Source: DASXZH01 sp036502005 (lineage in GTDB: Bacteria; Armatimonadota; Fimbriimonadia; Fimbriimonadales; Fimbriimonadaceae). From it: DNA of 64,000 nt. The notes under the pieces are model-generated. The model was not told the origin of the DNA and did not search any database. It saw only the letters and a program-made list of their open reading frames with translations. Numbering within the stretch: position 1 is the stretch's first letter; each line of letters opens with the position of its first letter. Shown one piece after another: positions 50,603 through 59,746 of this stretch. Position numbers and translations under genes: made by a program. The stretch is from contig DASXZH010000001.1 in assembly GCA_036502005.1 (NCBI GenBank), forward strand, positions 1 to 64,000, written 5' to 3'.

Positions 50603-51055
50603 CTAGTCCCACATATAACGCTCGTCGTATTCAACGCCCGAGAGCTCTAGCATTTGTCGGTATTCATCCATAAAGCTCACCTTTTTGTGATGCTCCTTCT
50701 GGGAAAGAATGTAATCCACGACTCCGTCGTAGTCCCATGAATCAACTGAGACAGATGCGTAGCCAGCTTGCCAAGAAAAGGATTTGCGCAGCGGAAACTG
50801 CTCCTTTATCCAACCACTCGACGCCGTCTTGACCTTCTCGACTGTTTGGGCAATCGACAACGTTCGCGAGAGTCCAAAAAGAATGTGAATGTGATCATCA
50901 TGCCCGCCGACCAGAATCGCCGGACTGTTTAGATTGCGGAGGATGCCGCCAAGGTAGGGGAATAATTGGACTTGAACGTCCTCCGTGAGGTTAGGGACGC
51001 GCTGATGAGTACTGAAGACCAGATGGACAAGGACACGCGAAAGAGACTGTGGCAT
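50603..51055 (-). CDS. REP-associated/IS200-like Y1 transposase
   Basis: A 150-residue HUH-family tyrosine transposase (Transposase_17). The HUH motif is HDDHIHILFGLS with His55 and His57. The nucleophile is Tyr115 in VVDYILSQKEHHKKVSF, which corresponds to the family's YI.nQ..HH. It cuts and joins single-stranded DNA at hairpins. It lies within a near-perfect inverted repeat (50516-51182) with REP-like GAAGGCC words that recur elsewhere, so it is more like a REP-associated transposase (RAYT) than a free insertion sequence. No TnpB or other cargo is present. Confidence 0.92.
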   Translation of the reverse strand: MPQSLSRVLVHLVFSTHQRVPNLTEDVQVQLFPYLGGILRNLNSPAILVGGHDDHIHILFGLSRTLSIAQTVEKVKTASSGWIKEQFPLRKSFSWQAGYASVSVDSWDYDGVVDYILSQKEHHKKVSFMDEYRQMLELSGVEYDERYMWD

Positions 51056-51134
51056 AGCCCATTTTATCGAAGTCTCTAGCGGAGTTCCCGGTGTCGCCCC
51101 TACAGGGCTTTCGGAAGAAACGCTTAACTATTAC

Positions 51135-51182
51135 TACCAGGCCTTCAGCCTTCGCTAAGTCTTCTCGGCCCGTTGGGCCTGA
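51135..51182. repeat. right inverted repeat of the Y1 transposase element
   Basis: 51135-51166 is the exact reverse complement of 50531-50562. It is followed by CGGCCCGTTGGGCCT, which forms a further small hairpin (GGCCC-GTT-GGGCC). Confidence 0.85.
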
Positions 51183-51267
51183 GTCCCGGTCAAGAAATCG
51201 ACTCTGTTTTCTGAAAACTGGATGGCATTGCCCCGCAGTGGGTGCCAAAACTCGTTCTTCATCAAAC

Positions 51268-52128
51268 TTAAGCCAACAGCTTGTTCAACAGTTCGCCCAA
51301 CCGGTATCCCGCCAGCGCCAGTCTTTCTTCACAGACCTTCTTGCCTTTGGCCAGGTACTCCGGCGAAGGCGAAGTCCCTTCGTCGATGTTGTAAACAACC
51401 GTCTTCGCAATCTCAAAGCTCTCGTGTGCCCAGTCTTCCGGGTTCAAATCCTTCGGATTCTTAACAGATTTCTTCGGGAAGTCGGCCATGATCTGAGCGG
51501 CGTATGCGTCGATCTGGGCTCTGCCATCGTCGGTCAAAGGTCGCTTTACCGAAACGTAGAAACCGCATGCCATATCCCACAAAGCGTGCAGGTTCGGTCT
51601 GTACATATTGATCCCCGCCACCGGGCCAATTTTGAACCGATTTCCCCCCGCATCGCCCTTCGGCATGGCATCGCTCTCGCGGGAAGTCGCGTGCAGGGGC
51701 TGGTGGATATCGCCCACAAAGTGAATCAGATATCGAAGTGCATCGGCCCGGTCTGCTTCGGCTGCACTAGGATCCTGCAACACAGCGGAAAACTTGTTGA
51801 TGGCCCAAACCACGTTTTGCTCATCTGGTTTGTTTACCGGCGGCTTACCGTCGCTCCGGAAGTAATTGTCAATGTAATGCCATATTCCGTTTTCGCGGGT
51901 CTTGGTATCGTCCGCCCAACTTGCCGCTCCATAAAAATCTTGGCTTCGCGCATCGCCACCGATCTTTAAAAGCGCGTCGATTTTGTCGCGAACGCCGGGC
52001 TTAAGGTGCTTGGCGGCGATTGCAGCCACGATCATGTGGCCGGTATCTATCCAAGAAAAGGCTGAAAGCGGCGCTAAAATGGCGGCCGAAACAGCTAAAA
52101 GCGTAAGAGACTTTCGAAAGGAGAGCAT
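51268..52128 (-). CDS. secreted S1/P1-type nuclease
   Basis: A 286-residue protein with a signal peptide ending near SAFS, after which Trp is the mature N terminus (WIDTGHMIVAAIA), as in P1 nuclease where Trp1 binds zinc. The trinuclear zinc ligands follow: ASWADD, GIWHYIDN, LIHFVGDIHQPLHA, GDAGGN and NLHALWD. All expected blocks are present. It should degrade single-stranded DNA and RNA outside the cytoplasm, for nucleotide or phosphate recovery. The promoter is shared with the divergent CBM9-like gene. Confidence 0.92.
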   Translation of the reverse strand: MLSFRKSLTLLAVSAAILAPLSAFSWIDTGHMIVAAIAAKHLKPGVRDKIDALLKIGGDARSQDFYGAASWADDTKTRENGIWHYIDNYFRSDGKPPVNKPDEQNVVWAINKFSAVLQDPSAAEADRADALRYLIHFVGDIHQPLHATSRESDAMPKGDAGGNRFKIGPVAGINMYRPNLHALWDMACGFYVSVKRPLTDDGRAQIDAYAAQIMADFPKKSVKNPKDLNPEDWAHESFEIAKTVVYNIDEGTSPSPEYLAKGKKVCEERLALAGYRLGELLNKLLA

Positions 52129-52171
52129 TGTTCTAGAAAGTTACCTTCATTTATTAAGTCAAAATGATGCT

Positions 52172-53173
52172 ATGTTAGTTTCGCTGCTCGCGTTAACCTC
52201 AATGGCTCAAATGCAACTCTCTCCAACAAGCGTCCCAAGGGGTTATGTTGTCTACAAAACCACCCCAATCACGATCGACGGCAATATCGATAAACCCGAG
52301 TGGCAAAAGGCGCCCTGGACTGAAGATTTTCTGGATATCCAGGGCGACAACTTGCCTAAGCCGCGCTTCAGAACTAGAGCGAAAATGCTTTGGGACGATA
52401 AGAACTTTTACGTTGCGGCAGAGATCGATGAGCCACACGTGATGGGCACCCTCACTCAGCATGATTCGGTCATTTTTCAGGACAACGATTTCGAGATCTT
52501 TATGGATCCGAACGACGACAACCATCTCTATTCTGAGTTCGAGATGAATGCCTTAAACACCACCTGGGACCTTCTATTGATAAAACCGTACCGGTCAGGA
52601 GCGCCTCCTGTGGACGGATTTGAACTCAAAGGCTTGAAAACGGGGGTTAAAATCCAGGGCACTATCAACGACGCCAGCGATACGGACAAGGGCTGGACGG
52701 CGGAGATTTGCATTCCTTTCCACGCACTTGAGCAAATCGCCGGTTGCCCCTGCCCTCCTCGCGATGGAGACCAGTGGCGTATCAATTTCTCACGTGTTGA
52801 GTGGCATTTTAATATCGTTGATGGCAAATATGTCAAAGTGCCCCACACTCCGGAAGACAACTGGGTGTGGTCACCGCAAACTGTTATCGATATGCACCGA
52901 CCGGAGCATTGGGGAATCATGCAGTTCTCCGATCAAACGGAAGGGCCGGTGGCTTTGCATCCACACGCCGGCCTGGAAGAAAAGTTTGCCCTTTGTCGCC
53001 TGTGGGATGCCGAGCGCGCCTATCGCGACAAGCACGGCAAATGGGGCACCCTGAACGAGATTGGGTACCACGAGCCCGGCGTTAAGCTTTATGTGACCCC
53101 CGATCTGTTCGAAGGCATGCTCGGCGATTATCGGATCGATCAGACGCTGAGGTTTTGGAAGGAAGGGAAGTAA
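52172..53173 (+). CDS. carbohydrate-binding family 9-like secreted protein
   Basis: A 333-residue protein from ATG 52172, which leaves a signal peptide (MLVSLLALTSMAQ); the longer frame would overlap the divergent nuclease. It opens YKTTPITIDGNIDKPEWQKAPWTEDFLDIQGD, then RAKMLWDDKNFYVAAEIDEPHV and QDNDFEIFMDPNDDNHLYSEFEMNALNT. These are the CBM9-like domain motifs found in DUF5916-related and bacterial carbohydrate-binding proteins. WRINFSRVEWHFNIVDGKY and NWVWSPQTVIDMHRPEHWG close the domain. It probably binds sugars; no catalytic module is attached. Confidence 0.85.
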   Translation: MLVSLLALTSMAQMQLSPTSVPRGYVVYKTTPITIDGNIDKPEWQKAPWTEDFLDIQGDNLPKPRFRTRAKMLWDDKNFYVAAEIDEPHVMGTLTQHDSVIFQDNDFEIFMDPNDDNHLYSEFEMNALNTTWDLLLIKPYRSGAPPVDGFELKGLKTGVKIQGTINDASDTDKGWTAEICIPFHALEQIAGCPCPPRDGDQWRINFSRVEWHFNIVDGKYVKVPHTPEDNWVWSPQTVIDMHRPEHWGIMQFSDQTEGPVALHPHAGLEEKFALCRLWDAERAYRDKHGKWGTLNEIGYHEPGVKLYVTPDLFEGMLGDYRIDQTLRFWKEGK

Positions 53174-53388
53174 GCCTTGGGCCTTAGGTATTCGGCATTC
53201 GGCGGTCGGTATTCGGCCCTGGCATGAGACAATGTGTATTACCTATGCCGCTCCGAAAATCCAAACTCCAAATCGACGTAAGCATCCCCTATCGGTGCCT
53301 GGCCTTAGGGCCCCGAAGGCCTAACGCCGAAAACCGAGGGCCAAAACCTCGGCGCCATTCAATTCAGCCGAGGCCTACGGGCCTTCCC
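53174..53388. repeat. word-like GGCC/TCGG repeats upstream of the rhodanese gene
   Basis: 53174-53218 carries three TATTCGGC/CATTCGGC units. 53296-53386 carries GAAGGCCTAACGCCGAAAAC and GAGGCCTACGGGCC words, related to the transposase flanks at 50516 and 51135. The open frame that reaches back to 53224 runs through these and is not coding there. Confidence 0.6.
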
Positions 53389-54276
53389 ATGCCGCATAAT
53401 CTCCATGTGCCCACTGCAGAACTTGAATCCCGAGGCTACACCTCCACCGAGGCGCTGGTAACGACCGATTGGCTGGCCGATCATCTCAACGATCCCAGTA
53501 TCAGAATCGTCGAATCCAACGAAGACCCGCTCCTTTACTTCAGCGGCCATATTCCTGGCGCGGTAGAGGTCGACTGGACCCGAGACCTAAACGATCCGGT
53601 CCGTCGCGACTACCTCAACAAAGAAGAGTTCCAGCAGCTTATGGGCCGTATCGGCGTCACGCCCGAAACCACCGTTATTTTTTACGGAGACCGCAATAAC
53701 TGGTGGGCCACCTACGCCCTTTGGGTGTTCACTCTTTTCGGCCACGAAAAAGTAAAGATCCTGGATGGCGGACGTCAAAAATGGCTGCTGGAAGGCCGGT
53801 CCCTCACCAAAGAAATGCCCAAAGTGACCCCAACTTCTTACAAAGCCCAAGCCCGAGATGACGCCACTGAGAGGGCGTTCCGGGAGCAAGTTTTACAGCA
53901 CGTAAAAACGCAAAAGAAGCTAATCGACGTTCGAAGCCCACAGGAATTCAGCGGAGAGAGACTCCACATGCCCGAGTATCCCAATGAAGGTGCGCTACGC
54001 GGAGGCCACATTCCCGGCGCCAAAAATATCCCCTGGGCAAAGGCGGTAAATACCGAAACGGGCGAGTTCAGGAACGCGGAAGACCTAAGAGCCTTGTACG
54101 AACAAGAGGCCGGCCTGAAAAAGAACGACGACGTCATCATCTATTGCCGGATCGGCGAGCGAAGCAGCCATACGTGGTTTGTGCTTAAGCATTTGCTGGG
54201 CTACAAGCAGGTAAGGAATTACGATGGAAGCTGGACAGAGTGGGGCAATCTCGTCGGCGTGCCGATCGAGAAATAA
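53389..54276 (+). CDS. sseA: thiosulfate sulfurtransferase, tandem rhodanese
   Basis: A 295-residue protein from ATG 53389; the longer frame runs through repeat DNA. Two rhodanese domains: the N-terminal one (TTDWLADHLNDPSIRIVE to about 145) has an inactive loop with Asp101 (YGDRNNWW), and the C-terminal one has the catalytic Cys253 in YCRIGERSSHTWF. CRIGERS is the thiosulfate sulfurtransferase type. It transfers sulfane sulfur to cyanide or thiol acceptors. The stop overlaps the sufE start (TAATG), which suggests that it hands sulfur to SufE. Confidence 0.88.
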   Translation: MPHNLHVPTAELESRGYTSTEALVTTDWLADHLNDPSIRIVESNEDPLLYFSGHIPGAVEVDWTRDLNDPVRRDYLNKEEFQQLMGRIGVTPETTVIFYGDRNNWWATYALWVFTLFGHEKVKILDGGRQKWLLEGRSLTKEMPKVTPTSYKAQARDDATERAFREQVLQHVKTQKKLIDVRSPQEFSGERLHMPEYPNEGALRGGHIPGAKNIPWAKAVNTETGEFRNAEDLRALYEQEAGLKKNDDVIIYCRIGERSSHTWFVLKHLLGYKQVRNYDGSWTEWGNLVGVPIEK

Positions 54277-54728
54277 TGGCCGTTCCCGAAAAACTGCAGG
54301 AGATTCTGGACACCCTTGAACTGGTGCCAGACCGTTCCGATCGAATCCAATTTCTTATCTCCCTTGCGGAACAGTTCAAGCCGGTCTCGTCCGAAATCGC
54401 GGCAAAGCCTTATCCGGAACAGAGCCGCGTACCTGGCTGCGAATCGGAAGCCTTTGTCTTCGCAACCGCAAGTAACGAAGGCACGTTGGACTATCATTTT
54501 GCCGTTGAAAACCCCCAAGGCGTCTCCGCCATGGCGCTTGCGGCGATCTTGCAGCAAGGCTTAAGTGGCGCGCCACTCGCGCAAATTCAGCAGGTGCCCG
54601 ACGAACTCGTTTACTCCGTATTTGGCCGCGAGCTATCGATGGGGAAGAGCATGGGACTCATCCACATGGTGCAAATGGTCAAAGCCCTCGCGCAATCTCA
54701 TTCCAATAAGGAAACAATGACGTCGTAA
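54276..54728 (+). CDS. sufE: SufE-family sulfur acceptor
   Basis: A 150-residue protein from ATG 54276. EKLQEILDTLELVPDRSDRIQFLISLAEQF begins it and the sulfur-accepting Cys55 lies in RVPGCESEAFVFA. GISAMALAAILQ-like and YSVFGRELSMGKSMGLIHMVQMVKALA complete the fold. It normally takes persulfide from SufS for iron-sulfur assembly. Here it follows a rhodanese instead, with overlapping stop and start codons. No sufBCDS genes are near. Confidence 0.9.
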   Translation: MAVPEKLQEILDTLELVPDRSDRIQFLISLAEQFKPVSSEIAAKPYPEQSRVPGCESEAFVFATASNEGTLDYHFAVENPQGVSAMALAAILQQGLSGAPLAQIQQVPDELVYSVFGRELSMGKSMGLIHMVQMVKALAQSHSNKETMTS

Positions 54729-54754
54729 AGAATGCAACCATAATCTGAGGAGCA

Positions 54755-56208
54755 ATGCGAAAGACAGGGGGAGAGGCCTAATTCCATTCAGCCAGCAATT
54801 AATTCCCGAACGAAGTTTCCGAAGGTTTGTTGCCGTTGGATTCTTCTGGCCGCTGTTTTTGGTGGCTTCATATTGCTGCGCGCTCTTCTTCCAGGCCAAC
54901 ATTAACACCAATGTTCGAGAAGAAATGAATGGCCTCGAGGGCAGGAGATGGAGCGCCGAAACCGCTCACATGCACCTTTTAGACATGGAAACTGGGGTTC
55001 GAGGATTCCTGCTTGGCGATTCCAAATTTTTGGAGCCCTATAAAAAGGCCGATTTGCTTGTTCACGATGACCTCCAAAATCTCGTAACCATAAGTTCGGG
55101 CCATCCGATGGGGAAACTTGCCGCAAAAATCAAGCAGGATTCCGACGCCTGGATGGACGCGGCCACCGAGATGGTATCGACTAGGGAGGCGGGCAGGCCG
55201 CTAAATGCCGCTTTGCTGATTTCGGGAAAGAATCAGTTTGATACTGTTCGTATTGATTTTAAGAGCTATATCGATCACGAATCCGCCCGGATTGAAGATG
55301 AGAACACCCTTGCTCAGTCCCTCAAAGTTCGGCTGATGTACATTGCTCTATTTGGCGGGATCTTGCTCGCCATGCTCCTTGCCTTCATCACTTTTAACCA
55401 TCTTAGGGTGGTGTCCGCGCTTTATCATCGGGCCTTGGTCGCCAATGAGTTAAAAGCGGCCCATATCGTAGAAATGAATACGGAGTTGGAGGCACGGGTC
55501 AGCGAACGCACGACCGAGCTTTCTAACGCAAACAAAGAATTGGAGGCATTTAGCTATTCCGTTTCGCATGACTTGCGTTCACCCCTACGCAGCATCGCCT
55601 CGTTCAGCATGATTCTTCAGCAGGATTTAGGGGAGAAGCTCGACGAGGACAGTAAGGACAATCTCAGCCGGATTCGGCAGGCTGCCTCCCGAATGACCGA
55701 GCTTATTGATGCCCTTCTCAGGTTTAGCCGTATCGCTCGGGTGCACGTTGCGAGATCGGAAGTAGATGTGAGTGCAATGGCCGAATCCGTTTTTACGGAC
55801 CTTCAGAGAGATAGCAAGAGCAATGTTGAGCACACCGTTCAACCGGGAATGACGGCCGAAGCCGATCCCCACCTACTGCGCGTGGCCCTCGAAAATATAT
55901 TGGAGAACGCGTGGAAGTTCTCTTCCAAAGTAGAGCAACCAAAGATCGAAATGGGTTTTCAAGACGGCGCCTTTTTCGTAAAGGATAACGGCGCCGGCTT
56001 CGAGGAGGAATACGTTCACAAGATATTTCTGCCCTTCGAAAGGCTGCACAAGGAAACCGAGTTTTCCGGCACCGGCATTGGTCTCGCCACCACTAAGAGG
56101 ATCATCGACCGCCATGGCGGTAAGATTTGGGCGGAAAGCAAAGTAGGCCATGGGGCTACTTTTCACTTCACCCTAAGCCCGGAAGAGAAGTGGAACTCTG
56201 AAGCGTAA
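54755..56208 (+). CDS. sensor histidine kinase with CHASE3-like domain; N-terminal indel likely
   Basis: The continuous frame begins near 54778, with GTG 54859 the first usual start. That start would cut off most of the first membrane helix (FVAVGFFWPLFLVASYCCALFF). An ATG at 54755, with GAGGAGC before it, is in another frame; a sixth G in the run at 54766-54770 would join them (MRKTGGRGLIPFSQQ). The protein has a periplasmic CHASE3-like region (HMHLLDMETGVRGFLLGD), a second helix near 165-185, a HisKA box with SYSVSHDLRSPLRS and an ATPase domain (ENILENAWKFSS, KDNGAGFEE, GTGIGLAT). It autophosphorylates for an unlinked response regulator; no such gene is beside it. Confidence 0.82.
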
Positions 56209-56259
56209 CCGGTGGTTTCTAACCGATAATAAACTCGGCGTAATGCCACCCACGATTTT

Positions 56260-57288
56260 ATGAACTTACTCGTTACCGGCGGCGCCGGATTCATCGGCAC
56301 CAACTTCGTTCGCCTTGCGCTTAATTCTTTGCCCGATGCAAAGATCGTCGTGCTAGATGCCTTAACCTATGCCGGCAATCTCTCGACCTTGGCCGATGTT
56401 GCCAAGGACCCGCGGTTTGCTTTCTATCCCGGCAAGATCCAAGACCCGACGGTGGTTGAAGGGATTATTAAGGCTGAAGGAATTACCCACATTGTGAATT
56501 TCGCTGCTGAGAGCCACAACGACCGCTCCTTGATTGAAGCAGGGAGCTTTATCCTCACGGACGTGATGGGGGTATACGTTTTGCTGGAGGCGACGCGCAA
56601 GTTTAAGCTGACAAAGCTGCTCCACGTGAGCACCGACGAGGTTTACGGCAGCATCGGCACCGGCCACTTTACGGAAGAGAGCCCCATCGAACCGAACACG
56701 CCCTATAGCGCAAGCAAAGCCGGAGGGGATCTGCAGATTCGTGCCCATGTAAAAGCTTTTGGCACACCGGCAACTATCACGCGAGGCGGCAACACGTACG
56801 GGCCGTACCAGTTCCCCGAGAAGCTGATCCCGTTTTTTGTAACTCGTTTGATAGATGGCAAGAAAGTCCCTCTCTACGGCGAAGGCGACCAAGTTCGCGA
56901 GTGGATCTACGTGATGGACCACGCTTCTGGGATTTTGAATGCTTTGCTAAAAGGCGAAGTCGGCCAAGCCTACAACGTGGGCGACATGAACGAGCGCGAG
57001 AACCGCTCGGTGGTTAAGATTCTGCTGGAAGAAACGGGGCGAGATGAGAGTTTGGTTAAAAAGATCCCCGATCCCCGCAAAGGCGCGCACGACAAGCGTT
57101 ATTCGATGACGACTGCCAAGTCCGAGGCGCTTGGCTGGAAACCGGTTCATCCGTTTGAGGAGAGCCTTCGCCAGACCGTTCGTTGGTATGTCGAGAACGA
57201 AGCCTGGTGGCGTCCGCTGATCGAAACGGACGATTTTAAAACCTTCGTGGGGAAATACTACGGGCCATCACTCGGATCGGATTTATAG
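56260..57288 (+). CDS. rmlB: dTDP-glucose 4,6-dehydratase
   Basis: A 342-residue short-chain dehydrogenase. The NAD motif GGAGFIGTNF is at 7-16. HVSTDEVYG supplies the Thr-Asp-Glu catalytic set, and YSASKAGGDLQIRAH supplies Tyr and Lys. NTYGPYQFPEKLIPFF and GDQVREWIYVMDHASGI are RmlB signatures. It makes dTDP-4-keto-6-deoxyglucose for rhamnose. The usual RCSNNYGP reads RGGNTYGP here, a small variation. It is convergent with rmlA across a GC-rich hairpin. Confidence 0.92.
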   Translation: MNLLVTGGAGFIGTNFVRLALNSLPDAKIVVLDALTYAGNLSTLADVAKDPRFAFYPGKIQDPTVVEGIIKAEGITHIVNFAAESHNDRSLIEAGSFILTDVMGVYVLLEATRKFKLTKLLHVSTDEVYGSIGTGHFTEESPIEPNTPYSASKAGGDLQIRAHVKAFGTPATITRGGNTYGPYQFPEKLIPFFVTRLIDGKKVPLYGEGDQVREWIYVMDHASGILNALLKGEVGQAYNVGDMNERENRSVVKILLEETGRDESLVKKIPDPRKGAHDKRYSMTTAKSEALGWKPVHPFEESLRQTVRWYVENEAWWRPLIETDDFKTFVGKYYGPSLGSDL

Positions 57289-57299
57289 GTTTCCGGAAG

Positions 57300-57333
57300 C
57301 CCTTCCCCTTGCGCTCCGGCGGAGGGGGAAGGG
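57300..57333. terminator. GC-rich hairpin between convergent rmlB and rmlA
   Basis: CCCTTCCCC (57300-57308) pairs with GGGGAAGGG (57325-57333) around an inner CTCCGGCGGAG stem. There is no U-run, so it may be a REP-like or rho-assisted end for both genes. Confidence 0.5.
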
Positions 57334-57362
57334 TTGGGATGGGGGTCTGGTCGTGAGCCGGA

Positions 57363-58238
57363 TTAAGACCCCGCCGCCGTTCTCAACAAACTCTTCCCAT
57401 AAGAGTTGTGCCCCAAAGCCGTCCCGATCTCAATCAACTGCTCACAGGTTATCCAACCCTGTCTAAACGCAATCTCCTCCGGACTGCAGATCAAAAAGCC
57501 TTGCCTGTGCTCAACCGTCTGAACAAAATTAGCCGCCTGCAAAAGATTGTCGTGGTTGCCCGTATCCAGCCAAGCAAAGCCACGCCCAAGGGTTTCAACC
57601 TTAAGCAACTTCTGCTCTAAATAGAGCCTGTTCAAATCGGTGATCTCCAACTGCCCGCGATGAGAGGGCCTAAGCTTCTTCGCAAGCTCCGTCACCTGGG
57701 CATCATAAAAATACAACCCTGTCACAGCATAGTTCGACTTGGGATGCGCGGGCTTTTCCTCAAGCGTAACCGCCTGATTATTCGGTCCCATTTCCACCAC
57801 GCCATACTCGCGAGCGTCGTCAACATGATAGGCAAAAACGACGGCGCCAGTATCGAGCTGAGCTGCTCGGGAAGCGATCTCGCTCAGCCCATGCCCATAA
57901 AAAATGTTATCGCCTAAAACCAGCGCGCAAGGGTCGTTTGCGACAAACTCTTCGCCGACCAGAAACGCCTGTGCGAGGCCGCCCGGATCGGGCTGCTTCA
58001 CATAGGTGAAGTTGATTCCCCATTGCTGGCCGTCTTGAAGAAGATTTTGGAATTGCCACTGGTCGTGCGGGGCAGTAATAATGCAGATGTCCCGAATGCC
58101 GGCCAGCATGAGCACGCTCAGCGGATAGTAGATCATCGGTTTGTTGTAAACCGGCATCAATTGCTTGCTGACCGCCTTGGTAACTGGGTGCAGCCGTGTG
58201 CCCAATCCGCCTGCGAGAATAATTCCTTTTTTGACCAT
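57363..58238 (-). CDS. rmlA: glucose-1-phosphate thymidylyltransferase
   Basis: A 291-residue nucleotidyltransferase. GIILAGGLGTRLHPVTKAVSKQLMPVYNKPMIYYPLS is the complete N-terminal nucleotide-binding signature. ALVLGDNIFYGHGL and VTLEEKPAHPKSNYAVTGLYFYD follow. It makes dTDP-glucose, the substrate of the RmlB encoded just to its left. RmlC and RmlD are not in the window. Confidence 0.94.
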   Translation of the reverse strand: MVKKGIILAGGLGTRLHPVTKAVSKQLMPVYNKPMIYYPLSVLMLAGIRDICIITAPHDQWQFQNLLQDGQQWGINFTYVKQPDPGGLAQAFLVGEEFVANDPCALVLGDNIFYGHGLSEIASRAAQLDTGAVVFAYHVDDAREYGVVEMGPNNQAVTLEEKPAHPKSNYAVTGLYFYDAQVTELAKKLRPSHRGQLEITDLNRLYLEQKLLKVETLGRGFAWLDTGNHDNLLQAANFVQTVEHRQGFLICSPEEIAFRQGWITCEQLIEIGTALGHNSYGKSLLRTAAGS

Positions 58239-58358
58239 TGCTAACCTATATTCGGCAACAAGAGATGCTACCTTAGCGTGCCCTTTACTTCCTGCGAGTG
58301 CGAAAATCTTAAAGGGGGCGGCATAATTACTGGTCTGTTCGGCTAACCTTATTAGGAG

Positions 58359-59144
58359 TTGCCCGAAGTCACCGCCATCATCGTTAATTACCGAACGCCC
58401 GAGCTCACCAAGGGCGCTACACGAAGCTGCCTTACTGAACCCGAGATCGAAGAAGTGATCGTCATCGACAACGGCTCCGGCGACGACAGCGCAGATCAGC
58501 TAACGGAAGAATTTCGCGGCCAACGCGTGCGGGTGATGGAAAACGACGATAACGTCGGCTTCGCTACCGCGAACAACAAGGGCATTTCTAGGGCTCGCAC
58601 GGACTATGTTTTTCTCCTGAATTCTGACGCCTTTGTGTTAGAAGGGGCGATCGGAACGATGCTTGCCCGCCTGAAGAAAGACCCCCAGATCGGAATCATC
58701 GGCCCCGAGGTTTTGGAAAGCGACGGCAGCACGGTTCAGAGCGGAAACTTCGGCCCTTTTCCTTCTTTGCGCACCATTTTCACTCGCGATCAGCATGTGG
58801 AAGACCCCAATAATCCCGATTGGATCTCCGGCGTGTGCATGATGATGAACCGCACCTTCGCCCAGGATTTACAAGGGTTTGACGACCGCTATTTCATGTA
58901 TTTTGAAGATGTCGACCTCTGCCGCCGCGCGCGGGAAAAAGGCATGAAAGTGGTGCGTGATCCCGCCGCCAAAATCGTGCACTTTGGCGGCAAGAGCCTG
59001 AAGTCAGATTTCAAACGGAAGAAGATGTACTACACAAGCCAGGATCGATATTTGGAGTTGGCTGGCGTCGCACCTTTTGGGCGTAACTTGGTTAAAGCCA
59101 CCCGCTGGCCGGTCTACGCGGTTAAGTCGATTTTTGGGAGATGA
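58359..59144 (+). CDS. glycosyltransferase family 2, rhamnosyltransferase-like
   Basis: A 261-residue GT-A glycosyltransferase. VTAIIVNYRTPELTKGATRS begins it, followed by VIDNGSGDDSADQL, NVGFATANNKGI and FLLNSDAFV (the metal-binding D-x-D region as NSD). WISGVCMMMNRTF and YFMYFEDVDLCRRAREKG (catalytic ED motif) end the domain. This pattern is found in WbbL-like rhamnosyltransferases, which fits the rml genes alongside. The start is TTG 58359 with AGGAG immediately adjacent, an unusual spacing. Confidence 0.88.
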   Translation: MPEVTAIIVNYRTPELTKGATRSCLTEPEIEEVIVIDNGSGDDSADQLTEEFRGQRVRVMENDDNVGFATANNKGISRARTDYVFLLNSDAFVLEGAIGTMLARLKKDPQIGIIGPEVLESDGSTVQSGNFGPFPSLRTIFTRDQHVEDPNNPDWISGVCMMMNRTFAQDLQGFDDRYFMYFEDVDLCRRAREKGMKVVRDPAAKIVHFGGKSLKSDFKRKKMYYTSQDRYLELAGVAPFGRNLVKATRWPVYAVKSIFGR

Positions 59145-59303
59145 CCCCCTTCCCCTGCTCCCGGGAGTCTTCAGATATTTTGGATTTCGTCAGATACCCA
59201 AGCTAGCCTGGGGGCAGTTCCTAAAATCATTGAGGATGGCATTTAAGCCGGAGCAACTGGAATGGACAGTCCTTAGTCTCGGAAACTCCGGCAATCTGAG
59301 TTA

Positions 59304-59729
59304 TTAAACTTCCGATGGATGGACGACGGAGATTCCTGCATAACGATTGAAGTCTCGAGCATTTAGGGATAGCACGAATGTTAAGCCATGTTCCATCATT
59401 GTGGCTACATGGTACGCATCGTGTACCTGACGGCCCAATACTCCATATGATTTCACTAGCTCGAACCATCGCTCGTGCATTTCAGGCACGTCGTGGATTA
59501 AAACAAACACCTTATTGGTCTCCGCAAGGAAATGGGAAGCCTCCTCCTTAGTTTGCGAATAACCGCCCACCGTCTTCGGTCGCGTCAGAACTGACCAGGC
59601 CTCCCGAACGACCTGCGGTGTGAAATAAAGGTCTTCGCCACTCTCGAAAATACGGTCAACAGCGCGCTGTACGATATTTTGCTGCGGGTCGTCCTCAACA
59701 AAATAGCGCAAGAGAACGCTGGGTATCAA
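59304..59729 (-). CDS. PIN-domain toxin, VapC-like; N terminus probably frameshifted
   Basis: A 141-residue frame with SVLLRYFVEDDPQQN, then LYFTPQVVREAWSVLTRP and QVHDAYHVATMMEHGLTFVLSLNARDFNRY, giving the acidic residues of a PIN ribonuclease (Glu in the V.REA. region, Asp in VHDA, Asp in RDF). The usual first catalytic Asp (F-I-D-T before SVLLRY) is missing from this frame. It appears in the neighbouring frame directly upstream (59722-59733), and removing one C from ACCCAGC joins them. So the toxin is either inactive or an assembly indel is present. It follows an antitoxin gene by a few bases. Confidence 0.75.
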   Translation of the reverse strand: MIPSVLLRYFVEDDPQQNIVQRAVDRIFESGEDLYFTPQVVREAWSVLTRPKTVGGYSQTKEEASHFLAETNKVFVLIHDVPEMHERWFELVKSYGVLGRQVHDAYHVATMMEHGLTFVLSLNARDFNRYAGISVVHPSEV

Positions 59730-59746
59730 TGAACCACTTTGGCGCG

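Noticed and set aside
53224..53388. N-terminal extension of the rhodanese gene
   Set aside because: It reads through GGCC/TCGG word repeats and the rhodanese fold is complete from 53389.
59145..59303. Open frame 59077-59307 after the glycosyltransferase
   Set aside because: It overlaps the glycosyltransferase in another frame, and the rest has no recognisable motif or start signal. It may be a gene remnant, but I cannot support it.
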